This document shows, one piece after another, positions 16,454-25,030 of a DNA stretch of 63,022 bases. Source of the DNA: UKL13-2 sp947085425 (lineage in GTDB: Bacteria > Pseudomonadota > Gammaproteobacteria > Burkholderiales > Usitatibacteraceae); contig CAMTWK010000014.1 of NCBI GenBank assembly GCA_947085425.1, positions 1 through 63,022 on the forward strand, read 5' to 3'. Position numbers and translations under genes: made by a program. The notes beneath the pieces were generated by a model. That model searched no databases. It was not told where the DNA came from and saw only the letters and a program-made list of their open reading frames with translations. Position 1 is the first letter of the stretch; every line of letters begins with the position of its first letter.

Positions 16454-16708
16454 ATGGTTGTTATTCGTATGGCACGCGGTGGTTCCAAGAACCGCCCTTT
16501 TTACCACGTCGTTGTTGCCGATTCCCGCAATCGTCGTGATGGTCGCTTTATTGAGCGCCTCGGTTTCTACAATCCGGTTGCATCCGAATCCGAAGAAGGA
16601 TTTCGGATTGCGATGGATCGTTTGACGTTCTGGCAGGGCAAAGGGGCGCAAGCCTCTGATGCGGTCATGAAATTGGTCCGACGCGGCAAAAAAGCCGCCA
16701 CGGCATAA
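16454..16708 (+). CDS. rpsP: 30S ribosomal protein S16
   Basis: 84 residues, the normal size for bS16. MVVIRMARGGSKNRPFYHVV, VADSRNRRDGRFIERLGFYNP and LTFWQGKGAQASDAV are diagnostic. The ATG at 16454 is preceded by TAGGAG; an upstream in-frame extension is not conserved and would begin before the promoter -10 box. It is the first gene of the classic rpsP-rimM-trmD-rplS operon, behind a strong TATAAT promoter. bS16 binds 16S rRNA early in small-subunit assembly. Confidence 0.98.
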   Translation: MVVIRMARGGSKNRPFYHVVVADSRNRRDGRFIERLGFYNPVASESEEGFRIAMDRLTFWQGKGAQASDAVMKLVRRGKKAATA

Positions 16709-16814
16709 CGTTTAACCGGTTAGCCGCCTCGCGGTGCACTCGGCTTCATTCGGATCTGAGCGTATTGAGGGGCGGTAAATTGGGTCAGACGGCACTTACG
16801 GCACAAACGCCAGC

Positions 16815-17408
16815 ATGGCAGCAGCAAAAAATTTAGCGATAAAACCGGCAACCGACAATATGGTGGTGATGGCGCGTATTGCTGCGCCGTTCGGCATCAA
16901 AGGTTGGGTCAAGCTACAAACGTTTACCGAGTTCGCCGATAGTTTGGATGAATTCGACAGCTGGTTTCTTTCCACACCAGGCGGATGGGAAGAGGTTGAC
17001 GTGGAAGATTACGCGGTCAATGTCAAGTCGGTGGTGGCTAAATTGCAAGGCTGCAATGATCGCACCGCAGCTGAAAAGCTGCATAAACGTGACATCGCCG
17101 TGCCGCGTGATTGGCTCGATGCCGCGGAAGATGGCGAGTATTACTGGATCGATTTGATCGGTGCGGCAGTCGTGAATGAAGCGGGTGAACAACTCGGCAA
17201 GATTGAAACATTGATGGAAACCGGTGCCAATGATGTGCTGGTGGTGACATCAGATACAACCGAAATTTTGATTCCGTTTGTCGATGAATATTTGCTGAAT
17301 GTGGATCGCGACAAAAAAATGGTCACGGTCCGCTGGGAAAAAGATTGGAACAAGCCAGAAAAGAACCCGGAAAATACTTCGGCTGACGATCTGACAAAAA
17401 GGTTTTGA
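16815..17408 (+). CDS. rimM: ribosome maturation factor RimM
   Basis: 197 residues. The N-terminal beta-barrel domain begins MVVMARIAAPFGIKGWVKL, and the PRC-barrel domain includes YYWIDLIGAAVVNEAGEQLG and LIPFVDEYLLNVD. RimM binds S19 and helps processing and assembly of the 30S head. Position between rpsP and trmD is the standard operon order. The start at 16815 gives a 15-residue tail before the conserved region; an in-frame ATG at M16 is an alternative. A charged C-terminal tail after VRWEKDW is somewhat longer than average. Confidence 0.96.
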   Translation: MAAAKNLAIKPATDNMVVMARIAAPFGIKGWVKLQTFTEFADSLDEFDSWFLSTPGGWEEVDVEDYAVNVKSVVAKLQGCNDRTAAEKLHKRDIAVPRDWLDAAEDGEYYWIDLIGAAVVNEAGEQLGKIETLMETGANDVLVVTSDTTEILIPFVDEYLLNVDRDKKMVTVRWEKDWNKPEKNPENTSADDLTKRF

Positions 17409-17417
17409 TTTGGAAAA

Positions 17418-18200
17418 ATGGAGATGAAACGCTACGACGTCATCACTTTATTTCCGGAAATGTTTGATGCGATTGCCGATAGTGGCGTGACGCGTCGGGC
17501 GTTGGACCAAAACGTGTGGGAGCTGCAATGTTGGAACCCACGCGATTTTGTTGAGGATAAACACAGGACCATTGACGATCGTCCCTTTGGCGGCGGGCCG
17601 GGAATGGTGATGAAAGCGCCCCCTTTGCAATCAGCCATCATGGCGGCAAAGGCCAGGCAGCAACAGTTTCAGGTGGTGCCGCGGGTGATTCATTTGTCCC
17701 CGCAGGCAAAACCGATGAGAGACGCCGATGTCAGGCGGCTTTCGGCAGAGGAGGGGTTGATTTTTCTCTGTGGCAGGTATGAAGGCATTGACGAACGTTT
17801 GATTGAAACGTGTGTTGATGAAGAAATTTCCATCGGCGATTATGTTTTGTCCGGTGGCGAGTTGGCGGCGATGGTGGTGATAGATGCAATGGTACGGTTG
17901 TTGCCCGGCGTGTTAAACGACGGCGCCTCGGCGGTGGAGGATTCCTATTCCCCCGCACGTGACGGCCTGCTGGATCATCCGCACTACACCCGGCCGGAGC
18001 AATGGCTTGAAGTAACTGACTCACCCGTGCCGCCGGTATTAATGGGTGGCAACCATGCCGAAATTGCCCAATGGCGACGACGCATGGCGTTGCAGCGGAC
18101 ATGGTTGCGGCGGCCCGATTTACTTGACGGGCTGACGTTGTCGAAAGAAGATTTGCGCTGGCTTGAAGAAATCAAGCGATCGCAGCAAGTGGAAACGTAG
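17418..18200 (+). CDS. trmD: tRNA (guanine-37-N1)-methyltransferase TrmD
   Basis: 260 residues. RYDVITLFPEMFDAI is the typical start, with DDRPFGGGPGMVMK and, for the knotted SAM-binding site, IGDYVLSGGELAAMVVID; DSYSPARDGLLDHPHYTRP is also conserved. It methylates G37 of tRNAs reading CNN and similar codons, which prevents +1 frameshifting, and is usually essential. It starts nine bases after rimM. ATG 17418 or ATG 17424 could be used, since the two Met codons are two apart. Confidence 0.97.
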   Translation: MEMKRYDVITLFPEMFDAIADSGVTRRALDQNVWELQCWNPRDFVEDKHRTIDDRPFGGGPGMVMKAPPLQSAIMAAKARQQQFQVVPRVIHLSPQAKPMRDADVRRLSAEEGLIFLCGRYEGIDERLIETCVDEEISIGDYVLSGGELAAMVVIDAMVRLLPGVLNDGASAVEDSYSPARDGLLDHPHYTRPEQWLEVTDSPVPPVLMGGNHAEIAQWRRRMALQRTWLRRPDLLDGLTLSKEDLRWLEEIKRSQQVET

Positions 18201-18362
18201 CAGGTGTAGTAGATAGCAGGTTGGTAGTGAGGTAAAAAAGCTGGCACACATCAACGGGTTGTTTTTGCGGGGTTTGCAGCAGGTTGAAACCCGCGTTGCG
18301 CTGTGTGATTAGGTCGGTGGACAATTTAATCCATCACCATTGATAAACATTAAGGAAACAAC

Positions 18363-18746
18363 ATGAACCTGATTCAAATTTTGGAGCAAGAAGAAATTGC
18401 CCGCCTGGGTCGCAAGATCCCGGATTTCGCCCCGGGCGATACCGTCATCGTCAACGTCAAGGTCATCGAAGGCGAACGCAAACGTGTGCAGGCCTACGAA
18501 GGTGTGGTCATTGCCAAGCGTAATCGCGGCCTCAATTCATCTTTCATCGTTCGTAAAATTTCGTCCGGCGAAGGTGTCGAGCGGACATTCCAATCGTATG
18601 CCCCGACCATAGCCTCGATCGAAGTGAAACGTCGTGGTGACGTGCGTCGCGCCAAACTTTATTATTTGCGTGATCGTTCAGGCAAATCGGCGCGTATCAA
18701 AGAAAAGCTCGATTATGTGTCTTCACAGACCAAGGGCGAAGCGTAA
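18363..18746 (+). CDS. rplS: 50S ribosomal protein L19
   Basis: 127 residues. MNLIQILEQEEIARL, PGDTVIVNVKVIEG, RVQAYEGVVIAKRNRGLNSS, GVERTFQSYAP and RRAKLYYLRDRSGKSARIKE identify bL19, which sits at the interface of the two ribosomal subunits. TAAGGA precedes the ATG at good spacing. It is the last gene of the operon: a strong intrinsic terminator begins 35 bases after its stop. The 162-base gap to trmD is longer than the other gaps in the operon but carries no gene. Confidence 0.98.
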   Translation: MNLIQILEQEEIARLGRKIPDFAPGDTVIVNVKVIEGERKRVQAYEGVVIAKRNRGLNSSFIVRKISSGEGVERTFQSYAPTIASIEVKRRGDVRRAKLYYLRDRSGKSARIKEKLDYVSSQTKGEA

Positions 18747-18780
18747 TTACTTTTGCACCGTCTCTTGCTCTTAGGATGTT

Positions 18781-18813
18781 AAAAAACCGCGACCCTGGGT
18801 CGCGGTTTTTTTT
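18781..18813 (+). terminator. intrinsic terminator of the rpsP-rplS operon
   Basis: CCGCGACCC (18787-18795) and GGGTCGCGG (18797-18805) form a 9-bp GC-rich stem flanked by an A-run on the left and eight T residues on the right (18806-18813). Confidence 0.93.
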
Positions 18814-18835
18814 GGCCAATCGATGCGTTGCGGAA

Positions 18836-19082
18836 TTAACCTGCATATTTCACGGGTCGGCCCGCCTTATATACGCTTTTCATTCTTGGCGAACTATAAA
18901 TTCTGCGAATCCAAACTGTACTTCGTAAGGTTGATGGCCTACACACTCGATAGCAGGCGGCTGAGCAGCGCTTTTCCGCTCTCTTCCCTCGTAATATCTT
19001 GATATTACTCGGTCAGTCGAGCAAAAAATCACTCGCTTATCCACACACTCTCGAGTGCGTCCCCGTGAAATATGCAGGTTAA
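18836..19082. mobile_element. MITE-like inverted-repeat element, family B copy 1 (247 bp)
   Basis: Both ends carry the 21-bp sequence TTAACCTGCATATTTCACGG plus G, as perfect terminal inverted repeats. The outermost TTAA on each side may be the target duplication. Inside the repeats the two ends differ (TCGGCCCGCC on one, GACGCACTCGA on the other). The middle has no convincing ORF. At the right end TTAA supplies the TAA stop of the AEC transporter gene. A 95-bp relative lies at 23165-23259 in the opposite orientation. Confidence 0.85.
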
Positions 19083-19978
19083 ATCGCCCTCGCCAACCCC
19101 AGCCAAATCGGAATCGACAACATGCCAAATAACGTACTGACGGTGATCGACTGCGCCACCACCGGGCCATTGCCGCCCATACGAATCGCCAAAATGTAGG
19201 CGGAGGTGGCGGTCGGTAACGCGCCAAATAACACCACCATATCAAAATATACGCCCGTCACATCAAACCACTTTGCCAGCGTGATGGCAGTAATGGGCAT
19301 AACGATTAATTTGACCGCCATGTTGTAACTGATCAATGGCGCATTGGTGCCCACATTGGTCAGGGTCAACGACGCCCCCACCGCCAGCAATCCACAAGCG
19401 AGCGAAGCCGCGCCCATGCGCGAAATCAGCATTTGTAACACTTCTGGCAAGGGCAACCCAGACAGTGAATACAACACACCACCAACCGTGGCAAGAATCA
19501 GCGGATTTTGCGCCAACTCCTTCAATATCGGCACTTGCGAATTTTTTGCAAGCATCCATACCGAGGCAATATTACAAATCGGCACCACCATCGCGATAAC
19601 GATACCAAACGCCGCAATGCCCGCCTCACCATGTAGTCGTCCGGCGATGGCCAAGCCGATGTACGAGTTAAATCGAAATGCCGTTTGGAAGCTCGATGCG
19701 TACACTTTTGACTCGGACTTCAGAAACCACTTGGCGGCATAAGCGACAAAAATACCGACCGCCACCGTTAACAATGCGGTCTTGAGTGCGGGTGCCGCCG
19801 CCACAAAATCCAGTTTTTGTTTGGCGATGGAGTTAAACAACAGCGCCGGAAACAACACGTAATAAATGAGTTTTTCCAGCCCACTCCAAAAGTCACGCCC
19901 CCAGCTAGTGATCCGATTCAGCACAAACCCAAACAGGATCAACGCAAAATCGGGGATGAGGAGGATGGCAAAGGACAT
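19079..19978 (-). CDS. AEC-family transporter (auxin efflux carrier type)
   Basis: A 299-residue membrane protein with about ten hydrophobic segments in two halves: it opens SFAILLIPDFALILFGFVL, with LVFAL-type helices and GLPLPEVLQMLISRMG between halves, then LALTNVG-like and DMVVLFGALPTATSAYILA. The latter is the conserved GALPTA motif of the AEC/malonate-transporter family. The transported solute is unknown; relatives carry malonate, malate or other organic acids. Its stop TAA is formed by the end of a family B element. It is convergent with the rpsP operon and divergent from the YeiH-like exporter. Confidence 0.88.
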   Translation of the reverse strand: MSFAILLIPDFALILFGFVLNRITSWGRDFWSGLEKLIYYVLFPALLFNSIAKQKLDFVAAAPALKTALLTVAVGIFVAYAAKWFLKSESKVYASSFQTAFRFNSYIGLAIAGRLHGEAGIAAFGIVIAMVVPICNIASVWMLAKNSQVPILKELAQNPLILATVGGVLYSLSGLPLPEVLQMLISRMGAASLACGLLAVGASLTLTNVGTNAPLISYNMAVKLIVMPITAITLAKWFDVTGVYFDMVVLFGALPTATSAYILAIRMGGNGPVVAQSITVSTLFGMLSIPIWLGLARAI

Positions 19979-20174
19979 TTCAAATTATAGGCTCAGCAAC
20001 ATGGCCGCCAAGACAGCCCATCGCCCCGCGCATAAATCCGTGATAATTACCCACGCCTGCGAGCTCGAGTCCGGCAGTGCCGACGGGCTCACGATACTTT
20101 TTCGATTGCTCACGCGTGAAAATAACAACGAGCAGAAACAAAAAACCGACAATTTGTATAAACCAAAATAAAAC

Positions 20175-21185
20175 ATGGCTTTAGAACTAAAAACATTCTG
20201 GCAAAACATTTTTCCCGGACTCGCTGCCGCCGCTATTATCGCGATAGCCGCAATGTTTTTGGCCGGGCATTACGGCGCGTCGGCGATGTTGTTTGCCCTG
20301 TTGCTGGGGATGGCCGTCAATTTTCTTGGCCAAGAGGGTCGTACCGTGCCCGGGGTGGTGTGGTCATCCTCCACTTTATTGCGAATTGGTGTGGCGATGC
20401 TGGGGTTGCGCATCACCTTTAGCGAAGTGGCCGGCCTGGGGATGGGCGTCACCCTGCTGGTGGTCGGCGCAGTGTTGGCTACCATCCTGTTCGGCGCGTT
20501 ACTCAGCCGCATAATGGCCACGCCCAATCATTTTGGCGTTTTAACGGGGGGTGCGGTGGCGATATGTGGTGCCTCTGCTGCGCTGGCCGTGTCAGCTGTT
20601 CTTCCCAAACACGCACACAGCCATCGTGACGCCACCTTTACTGTTATCGGTGTCACGGCATTGTCGACCATCGCCATGGTTGTTTACCCATTGCTGGCCC
20701 ACGCACTTGGTTTTACCGACCGCGAGGCGGGAATTTTTTTAGGCGCGACCATTCACGATGTCGCGCAAGTCATCGGCGCGGGCTATTCGGTCTCGCCTGA
20801 AGCCGGCGACACCGCGACCATTGTTAAGTTGTTGCGGGTGGCCATGTTATTACCGGTCATTCTGATCCTTTCGATTGTTTATCGGCGGCAACATGACCAA
20901 TCATCAGGCGACAAAAACATCAAAAAACCACCCCTGCTGCCTTGGTTTGCGGTCGCTTTTGGATTGTTGGTAGCCATCAACAGCATGGTGACGCTGCCGA
21001 AGGAATTTTTAACCATCGCCAGTGAAACGTCACGATTTTTGTTGGTGACCGCCATCGCCGCAATTGGCATGAAAACCCAACTCAAAGAACTGGTGATGTT
21101 GGGCTGGCAGCCGGTGGTGTTGATCGTGGCAGAGACTGCCTTTCTCGCCGCTGTGGTGATTGTCGCCATGAAGTGGTTGTTGTAA
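20175..21185 (+). CDS. YeiH-family putative sulfate exporter
   Basis: A 336-residue polytopic membrane protein of PF03601 (Cons_hypoth698, YeiH/YadS type). GMAVNFLGQEGRTVPGVVWSS, LLRIGVAMLGLRITFSEVAGLG, GGAVAICGASAALAVSAVLP and GATIHDVAQVIGAGYSVSPE are family signatures. The family is named for sulfate or sulfite/taurine-linked export, but evidence for the substrate is thin. About ten membrane segments are visible. It is divergent from the AEC transporter with a 196-bp gap that contains no gene I recognise. ogt follows 22 bases after its stop. Confidence 0.88.
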   Translation: MALELKTFWQNIFPGLAAAAIIAIAAMFLAGHYGASAMLFALLLGMAVNFLGQEGRTVPGVVWSSSTLLRIGVAMLGLRITFSEVAGLGMGVTLLVVGAVLATILFGALLSRIMATPNHFGVLTGGAVAICGASAALAVSAVLPKHAHSHRDATFTVIGVTALSTIAMVVYPLLAHALGFTDREAGIFLGATIHDVAQVIGAGYSVSPEAGDTATIVKLLRVAMLLPVILILSIVYRRQHDQSSGDKNIKKPPLLPWFAVAFGLLVAINSMVTLPKEFLTIASETSRFLLVTAIAAIGMKTQLKELVMLGWQPVVLIVAETAFLAAVVIVAMKWLL

Positions 21186-21207
21186 CCGGCATTTTTTGCC
21201 AACCATC

Positions 21208-21741
21208 ATGATGAATCGCAATAATCAAATCCAAAATAACGATGACCGGTACGATGCCATTCTGATCGCGCCGTTTGCCGGTATCGGAATTTTGGCGGAT
21301 GAACGCGCTGTCACCGCCATTCATTTTTTGCCTGCCGACACACCGGCCAAACCACCCATCAAAAATACCTTGGCGCACTTGGCTTGTGTGCAATTGGCAT
21401 CGTATTTGAATAACCCTAAATTTCGCTTTGATGTGCCGGTGCGATTAACCGGCAGCAAACATCAGCTGGATGTCTGGCAGGCCATGCGGGAAATCGCGCC
21501 GGGCGTCACCCAAACCTACGGCACAGTCGCCAACACCATTGGCTCGAACGCACGCGCGGTCGGCACCGCCTGTGGCAAAAATCCGGTGCCGATTATTGTG
21601 CCCTGTCATCGTATTGTTGCGGCCAACGGGCTCGGCGGCTTCATGGGCGGCAAACGCGCTGACCCGCTGGCCATCAAGCGCTGGCTGCTGACACATGAAG
21701 GCGCCATCGCTGCGCAATCCCTGACCGGTGCGCTGTTATGA
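21208..21741 (+). CDS. ogt: methylated-DNA-[protein]-cysteine S-methyltransferase
   Basis: About 177 residues. The active-site motif IIVPCHRIVAANGLGGFMGG carries the methyl-accepting Cys, preceded by the helix-turn-helix region GVTQTYGTVANTIGSNARAVGTACGKNPVP; the N-terminal domain is the short Ogt/Ada-C type. It repairs O6-methylguanine by suicide transfer. The frame opens upstream with TTG, but ATG 21208 (followed by a second ATG) is more likely. The last bases overlap xerD by four, so the two are probably translated together. Confidence 0.93.
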   Translation: MMNRNNQIQNNDDRYDAILIAPFAGIGILADERAVTAIHFLPADTPAKPPIKNTLAHLACVQLASYLNNPKFRFDVPVRLTGSKHQLDVWQAMREIAPGVTQTYGTVANTIGSNARAVGTACGKNPVPIIVPCHRIVAANGLGGFMGGKRADPLAIKRWLLTHEGAIAAQSLTGALL

Positions 21742-22646
21742 GTGCCGAAAAAAACCACGACCCAATCATCGATCAATTTTCCGACAGCCTGTTTTTGTCC
21801 GATGGTTTGTCAAAAAATACCATTGAGAGTTATCGTCGCGATTTGGTGCAACTCGACAGTTGGCTGGTCAAACATAAACGTGCGCCATTGCTCGAACTGG
21901 ACACAACGGATTTACAAGCTTACTTTGCCGACCGCATCGCCGTTGACCATGCCAGTCCGCGCACCACCGCCCGCCTGACCTCGACGCTCAAACGTTTTTA
22001 TCAGTACACCCTGCGCGAAAAGCTTACTGAAATTGATCCCGGTGCCTCATTGGACGCGCCAAAATTACCGCGCAGTTTGCCCAAGTCATTGTCGGAGGCG
22101 GACGTGGAGGCACTATTGGCCGCGCCCAACGTGACCACACCATTGGGCATGCGCGACCGCGCGATGTTGGAATTACTGTATGCCGCCGGTTTGCGGGTTA
22201 CAGAATTGATCAGTCTGCCTCTCGCCCAACTGAGTTTGAATCAACATGTCGTGCGTATTCTGGGCAAAGGCAGCAAAGAGCGGCTGGTGCCTATTGGTCA
22301 GATCGCCGCAGATTGGCTCGGGCAATACCTGGCTGGCGCACGCAATGAAATTCTCGACGGTCGTCAATCAAAGGAATTGTTTGTCACCGCCCGCGGCGCG
22401 GCTATGTCCCGTCAAATGTTTTGGCATTTGATCAAGCGCCACGCAGTGCATGCCGGTATTCATTCGGTTATCTCCCCCCACGTATTACGCCATGCTTTTG
22501 CCACCCATTTGATCAATCACGGCGCCGATTTGCGTGTCGTGCAGTTATTACTCGGCCACGCGGATATCACCACCACGCAAATTTATACCCACGTTGCCCG
22601 TGAACGGCTCAAGGCAATTCACGCCCAACATCACCCTCGCGGCTAA
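21738..22646 (+). CDS. xerD: site-specific tyrosine recombinase XerD
   Basis: 302 residues. The N-terminal SAM-like core-binding domain (residues about 10-100) includes LSKNTIESYRRDL. The catalytic domain has AAGLRVTELISL (first Arg), GKGSKERLVPI (Lys), HVLRHAFATHL (His and Arg), LLGHADITTTQIYTHV (His and the Tyr nucleophile), and ends LKAIHAQHHPRG, the XerD-type tail that distinguishes it from XerC. With XerC it resolves chromosome dimers at dif near the terminus. It overlaps ogt by four bases. Confidence 0.96.
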   Translation: MSAEKNHDPIIDQFSDSLFLSDGLSKNTIESYRRDLVQLDSWLVKHKRAPLLELDTTDLQAYFADRIAVDHASPRTTARLTSTLKRFYQYTLREKLTEIDPGASLDAPKLPRSLPKSLSEADVEALLAAPNVTTPLGMRDRAMLELLYAAGLRVTELISLPLAQLSLNQHVVRILGKGSKERLVPIGQIAADWLGQYLAGARNEILDGRQSKELFVTARGAAMSRQMFWHLIKRHAVHAGIHSVISPHVLRHAFATHLINHGADLRVVQLLLGHADITTTQIYTHVARERLKAIHAQHHPRG

Positions 22647-22655
22647 TCAAGAACC

Positions 22656-23141
22656 ATGAGCAAACATTCCGAAACCCCCGCTACCGTCATGCTAAAAACA
22701 CATGGCGTTGTTTATACCGAACATATTTATGAATACGTTGAACACGGTGGCACCGGCGTGTCATCAAGCGCACTGGGCGTAGATGAACACCATGTCGTGA
22801 AAACACTTGTTTTTGAAGACGACCAGCGCCGCCCGTTATGCGTGTTGATGCATGGTGACAAAAAAGTTTCCACCAAGGAATTGGCCAGACAAATCAGCGC
22901 AAAACGGGTGGCACCGTGTAAACCGGAAGACGCATTGCGCCACTCGGGTTATATCGTCGGCGGCTGTTCACCGTTTGGCTTACGCAAACCGATGCCGGTT
23001 TATTTGCAGAAATCCATTCTCGAATTGGAAAAGATTTTTATCAACGGCGGTAAACGCGGCTTTTTAGTCGGAATGCCACCGCAGGAAATCGTGCGGGTGG
23101 TCAAACCGATTTTGGTTGACGCCTGTCTGGTGGAAGTCTAA
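22656..23141 (+). CDS. ybaK: Cys-tRNA(Pro)/Cys-tRNA(Cys) deacylase YbaK
   Basis: 161 residues, the YbaK/EbsC editing-domain fold. HHVVKTLVFEDDQRRPLCVLM, MHGDKKVSTKELARQI with the key Lys pair, YIVGGCSPFGLRKPMPVY and INGGKRGFLVGMPPQEIVRV are characteristic. It hydrolyses Cys mischarged on tRNA-Pro by ProRS. It follows xerD by nine bases and may belong to the same transcript. A family B inverted-repeat element lies 23 bases after its stop. Confidence 0.92.
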   Translation: MSKHSETPATVMLKTHGVVYTEHIYEYVEHGGTGVSSSALGVDEHHVVKTLVFEDDQRRPLCVLMHGDKKVSTKELARQISAKRVAPCKPEDALRHSGYIVGGCSPFGLRKPMPVYLQKSILELEKIFINGGKRGFLVGMPPQEIVRVVKPILVDACLVEV

Positions 23142-23164
23142 AAACCATCCGAGGCGACCAGTTG

Positions 23165-23259
23165 TTAACCTGCATATTTCACGGGGACGCACTCGATATA
23201 GGTCGTCAAGAATGAAAAACGTATGCAAGGCGGGCCGACCCGTGAAATATGCAGGTTAA
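23165..23259. mobile_element. MITE-like inverted-repeat element, family B copy 2 (95 bp)
   Basis: Perfect 21-bp terminal inverted repeats identical to those of the 18.8-19.1 kb element, including the terminal TTAA. The left end matches the right end of copy 1 and the reverse, so it is inverted. The internal sequence is only about 50 bp, as expected of an internal-deletion derivative. The right-hand TTAA (23256-23259) supplies the TAA stop of folB. Confidence 0.87.
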
Positions 23260-23645
23260 CCCGGCGGTTGGTGTTTGGCCGGCACAGTTGGATCGTGCCG
23301 CGAGCGCGCAATGGTCACCCCTACCTGCTTGACGCCCCGCATATGACCTATTTTTGCGACGCTGATTTTCACCCACATGGCATTAAAGTCATGGAACAAC
23401 ACGTGGGTGATATGTTCGGCCAACGCCTCGAGCAATTTAAATTTGGCGTCGACCAGATCGGCTTTGACCCGCTCGACCACTTTGCCATAGTCAATGGTGT
23501 CGCGGATCAAATCTGTTTCACCTGCGCGATGGGTATCGAGGCCAATATCAATATCGAATTCGAGCATTTGCGGACGCTGCTGTTCCCACTCGTACACACC
23601 GATCCATGCTTCGGCGCGAAATTCGTGAATAAAAATAATATCCAT
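23256..23645 (-). CDS. folB: dihydroneopterin aldolase
   Basis: A 129-residue FolB. MDIIFIHEFRAEAWIGVYEWE is the standard start; DIGLDTHRAGETDLIRDTIDYGKVVERV contains the catalytic Glu/Tyr region, and the late part has PTVPAKHQPPG. It cleaves 7,8-dihydroneopterin to 6-hydroxymethyl-dihydropterin in folate synthesis. The last codons run into the end of a family B element, and the stop TAA is part of that element's TTAA. It is divergent from plsY, an arrangement often seen in betaproteobacteria. Confidence 0.93.
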   Translation of the reverse strand: MDIIFIHEFRAEAWIGVYEWEQQRPQMLEFDIDIGLDTHRAGETDLIRDTIDYGKVVERVKADLVDAKFKLLEALAEHITHVLFHDFNAMWVKISVAKIGHMRGVKQVGVTIARSRHDPTVPAKHQPPG

Positions 23646-23792
23646 TAATAAAATCCGATCAATCGCGGGTAGGGTGTGCTCAGCGTTCCAACAGTTTTGA
23701 TCTGGCGCGGCTCGATAAAAAAACCGGTCAATCGCATGATTAAGGACGGATGCGCGTCAGGAAAAAGTGTCCGTATTGTAAACTACCAACCC

Positions 23793-24416
23793 ATGACTCC
23801 TTTGACACCCATACTCGCCCTCCTCATCGCTTACCTCATCGGCTCACTTTCATTTGCCGTCATTGTCAGCAAACTCATGGGCTTGCCCGATCCGCACACC
23901 TATGGCTCCGGCAACCCGGGTGCGACCAATGTATTGCGTACCGGCAAAAAACTCGCGGCCATATTGACCCTGATTGGTGATGCTGGCAAAGGCGGGTTTG
24001 CCGTTTGGTTGGCGCAGCGACTTGCTGCCGATTACGGACTCACACCGGTAATGCTGGCGGGCGTGGCCCTTGCAGTTTTTATCGGCCACCTGTTCCCGGT
24101 GTTTTTTCGTTTTCAGGGTGGTAAAGGTGTCGCCACAGCCGCCGGCATTTTGTTCGCCATTCACTGGTGGCTGGGCGCGGCCACCCTCGCCACCTGGCTC
24201 ATCATCGTGGTTTTTTTCCGCTACTCGTCGCTGGCGGCCCTGGCGGCGGCGGCCTTTGCGCCGTTTTATGTCTTTTTGATGTTTGGCTTAACAGCCTATT
24301 TTCCGGCCGTGTTGCTCATATGCATACTGCTTGTCTGGCGACACCGCGAAAATATCAGCAAGCTCATGAACGGCACCGAATCAAAGATCGGCGCAAAGAA
24401 AAAAGCTGATGGATAA
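23793..24416 (+). CDS. plsY: acyl-phosphate:glycerol-3-phosphate acyltransferase PlsY
   Basis: 207 residues with about five membrane helices. AYLIGSLSFAVIVSKLMGLPD, YGSGNPGATNVLRTGKK, DAGKGGFAVWLA, FIGHLFPVFFRFQGGKGVATAAG and VWRHRENISKLMNGTE are the conserved PlsY loops. It makes lysophosphatidic acid from acyl-phosphate and glycerol-3-phosphate at the inner membrane. The frame is open 117 bases further upstream, but ATG 23793 gives the conserved start. It is divergent from folB across 147 bp. Confidence 0.96.
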   Translation: MTPLTPILALLIAYLIGSLSFAVIVSKLMGLPDPHTYGSGNPGATNVLRTGKKLAAILTLIGDAGKGGFAVWLAQRLAADYGLTPVMLAGVALAVFIGHLFPVFFRFQGGKGVATAAGILFAIHWWLGAATLATWLIIVVFFRYSSLAALAAAAFAPFYVFLMFGLTAYFPAVLLICILLVWRHRENISKLMNGTESKIGAKKKADG

Positions 24417-24479
24417 AACCATTTATTGACGGGTATATTCAGCACTTTTCGCTTGAAAATGCGCGCCAGATAACGACTT

Positions 24480-24866
24480 TTATCTTTTTTTTGCCGGTGG
24501 CACCACCCACCACGCCGCCACCGCCAGCAAAAACACGCCCAGATAAGCCAGTGCAAACACCCACAGCGGCAAATCCCAATACAGCCAGTGGTGCAGCCAG
24601 CGTGCGACAAAACCACGCGACACAGTGGCATCCCGCAGCCAATCCTCCAAAACCGTCAACGGGCAGGTGATGCCAAGCAGCGCCTCGACGCTGACAAATC
24701 CCAGCAAGACCAAATGGGTGAGGCGAAAGTTACGGTTACGCACCCAATACAGGCAGCGAAAACCCAACAGCCATGCCAACCAAATCGCGACGAGACCGCC
24801 AACGTTAAACAGCACCACGGCCAGATGAATAAGCAGGATCAAGTCTGCAAGCATGGGGGTGATCAT
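24480..24866 (-). CDS. DUF2784 family membrane protein
   Basis: A 128-residue protein with four hydrophobic segments. MLADLILLIHLAVVLFNVGGL and ITCPLTVLEDWLRDA are the recurrent signatures of DUF2784, a family of small inner-membrane proteins of unknown function. The C-terminal half is His/Trp-rich (RWLHHWLYWDLPLWVF), as in relatives. Length is typical. It is convergent with plsY. The first residues MITP precede the conserved MLADL, so an internal Met start is possible. Confidence 0.82.
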   Translation of the reverse strand: MITPMLADLILLIHLAVVLFNVGGLVAIWLAWLLGFRCLYWVRNRNFRLTHLVLLGFVSVEALLGITCPLTVLEDWLRDATVSRGFVARWLHHWLYWDLPLWVFALAYLGVFLLAVAAWWVVPPAKKR

Positions 24867-25030
24867 CCCGAGTCAAGGATCGATGGTCAGCCTTAATTTA
24901 CCCTGCGGCCGGACAATCCATTATTGAACAAAAAATCCTTGCGCTACCGTGCCCACCGCCATAAACTTCAAACCCTGTTCGCGCCTTGTCAGTGGGCCGA
25001 CAATTTTCATCACTACCTAAGGGTTTTCCT

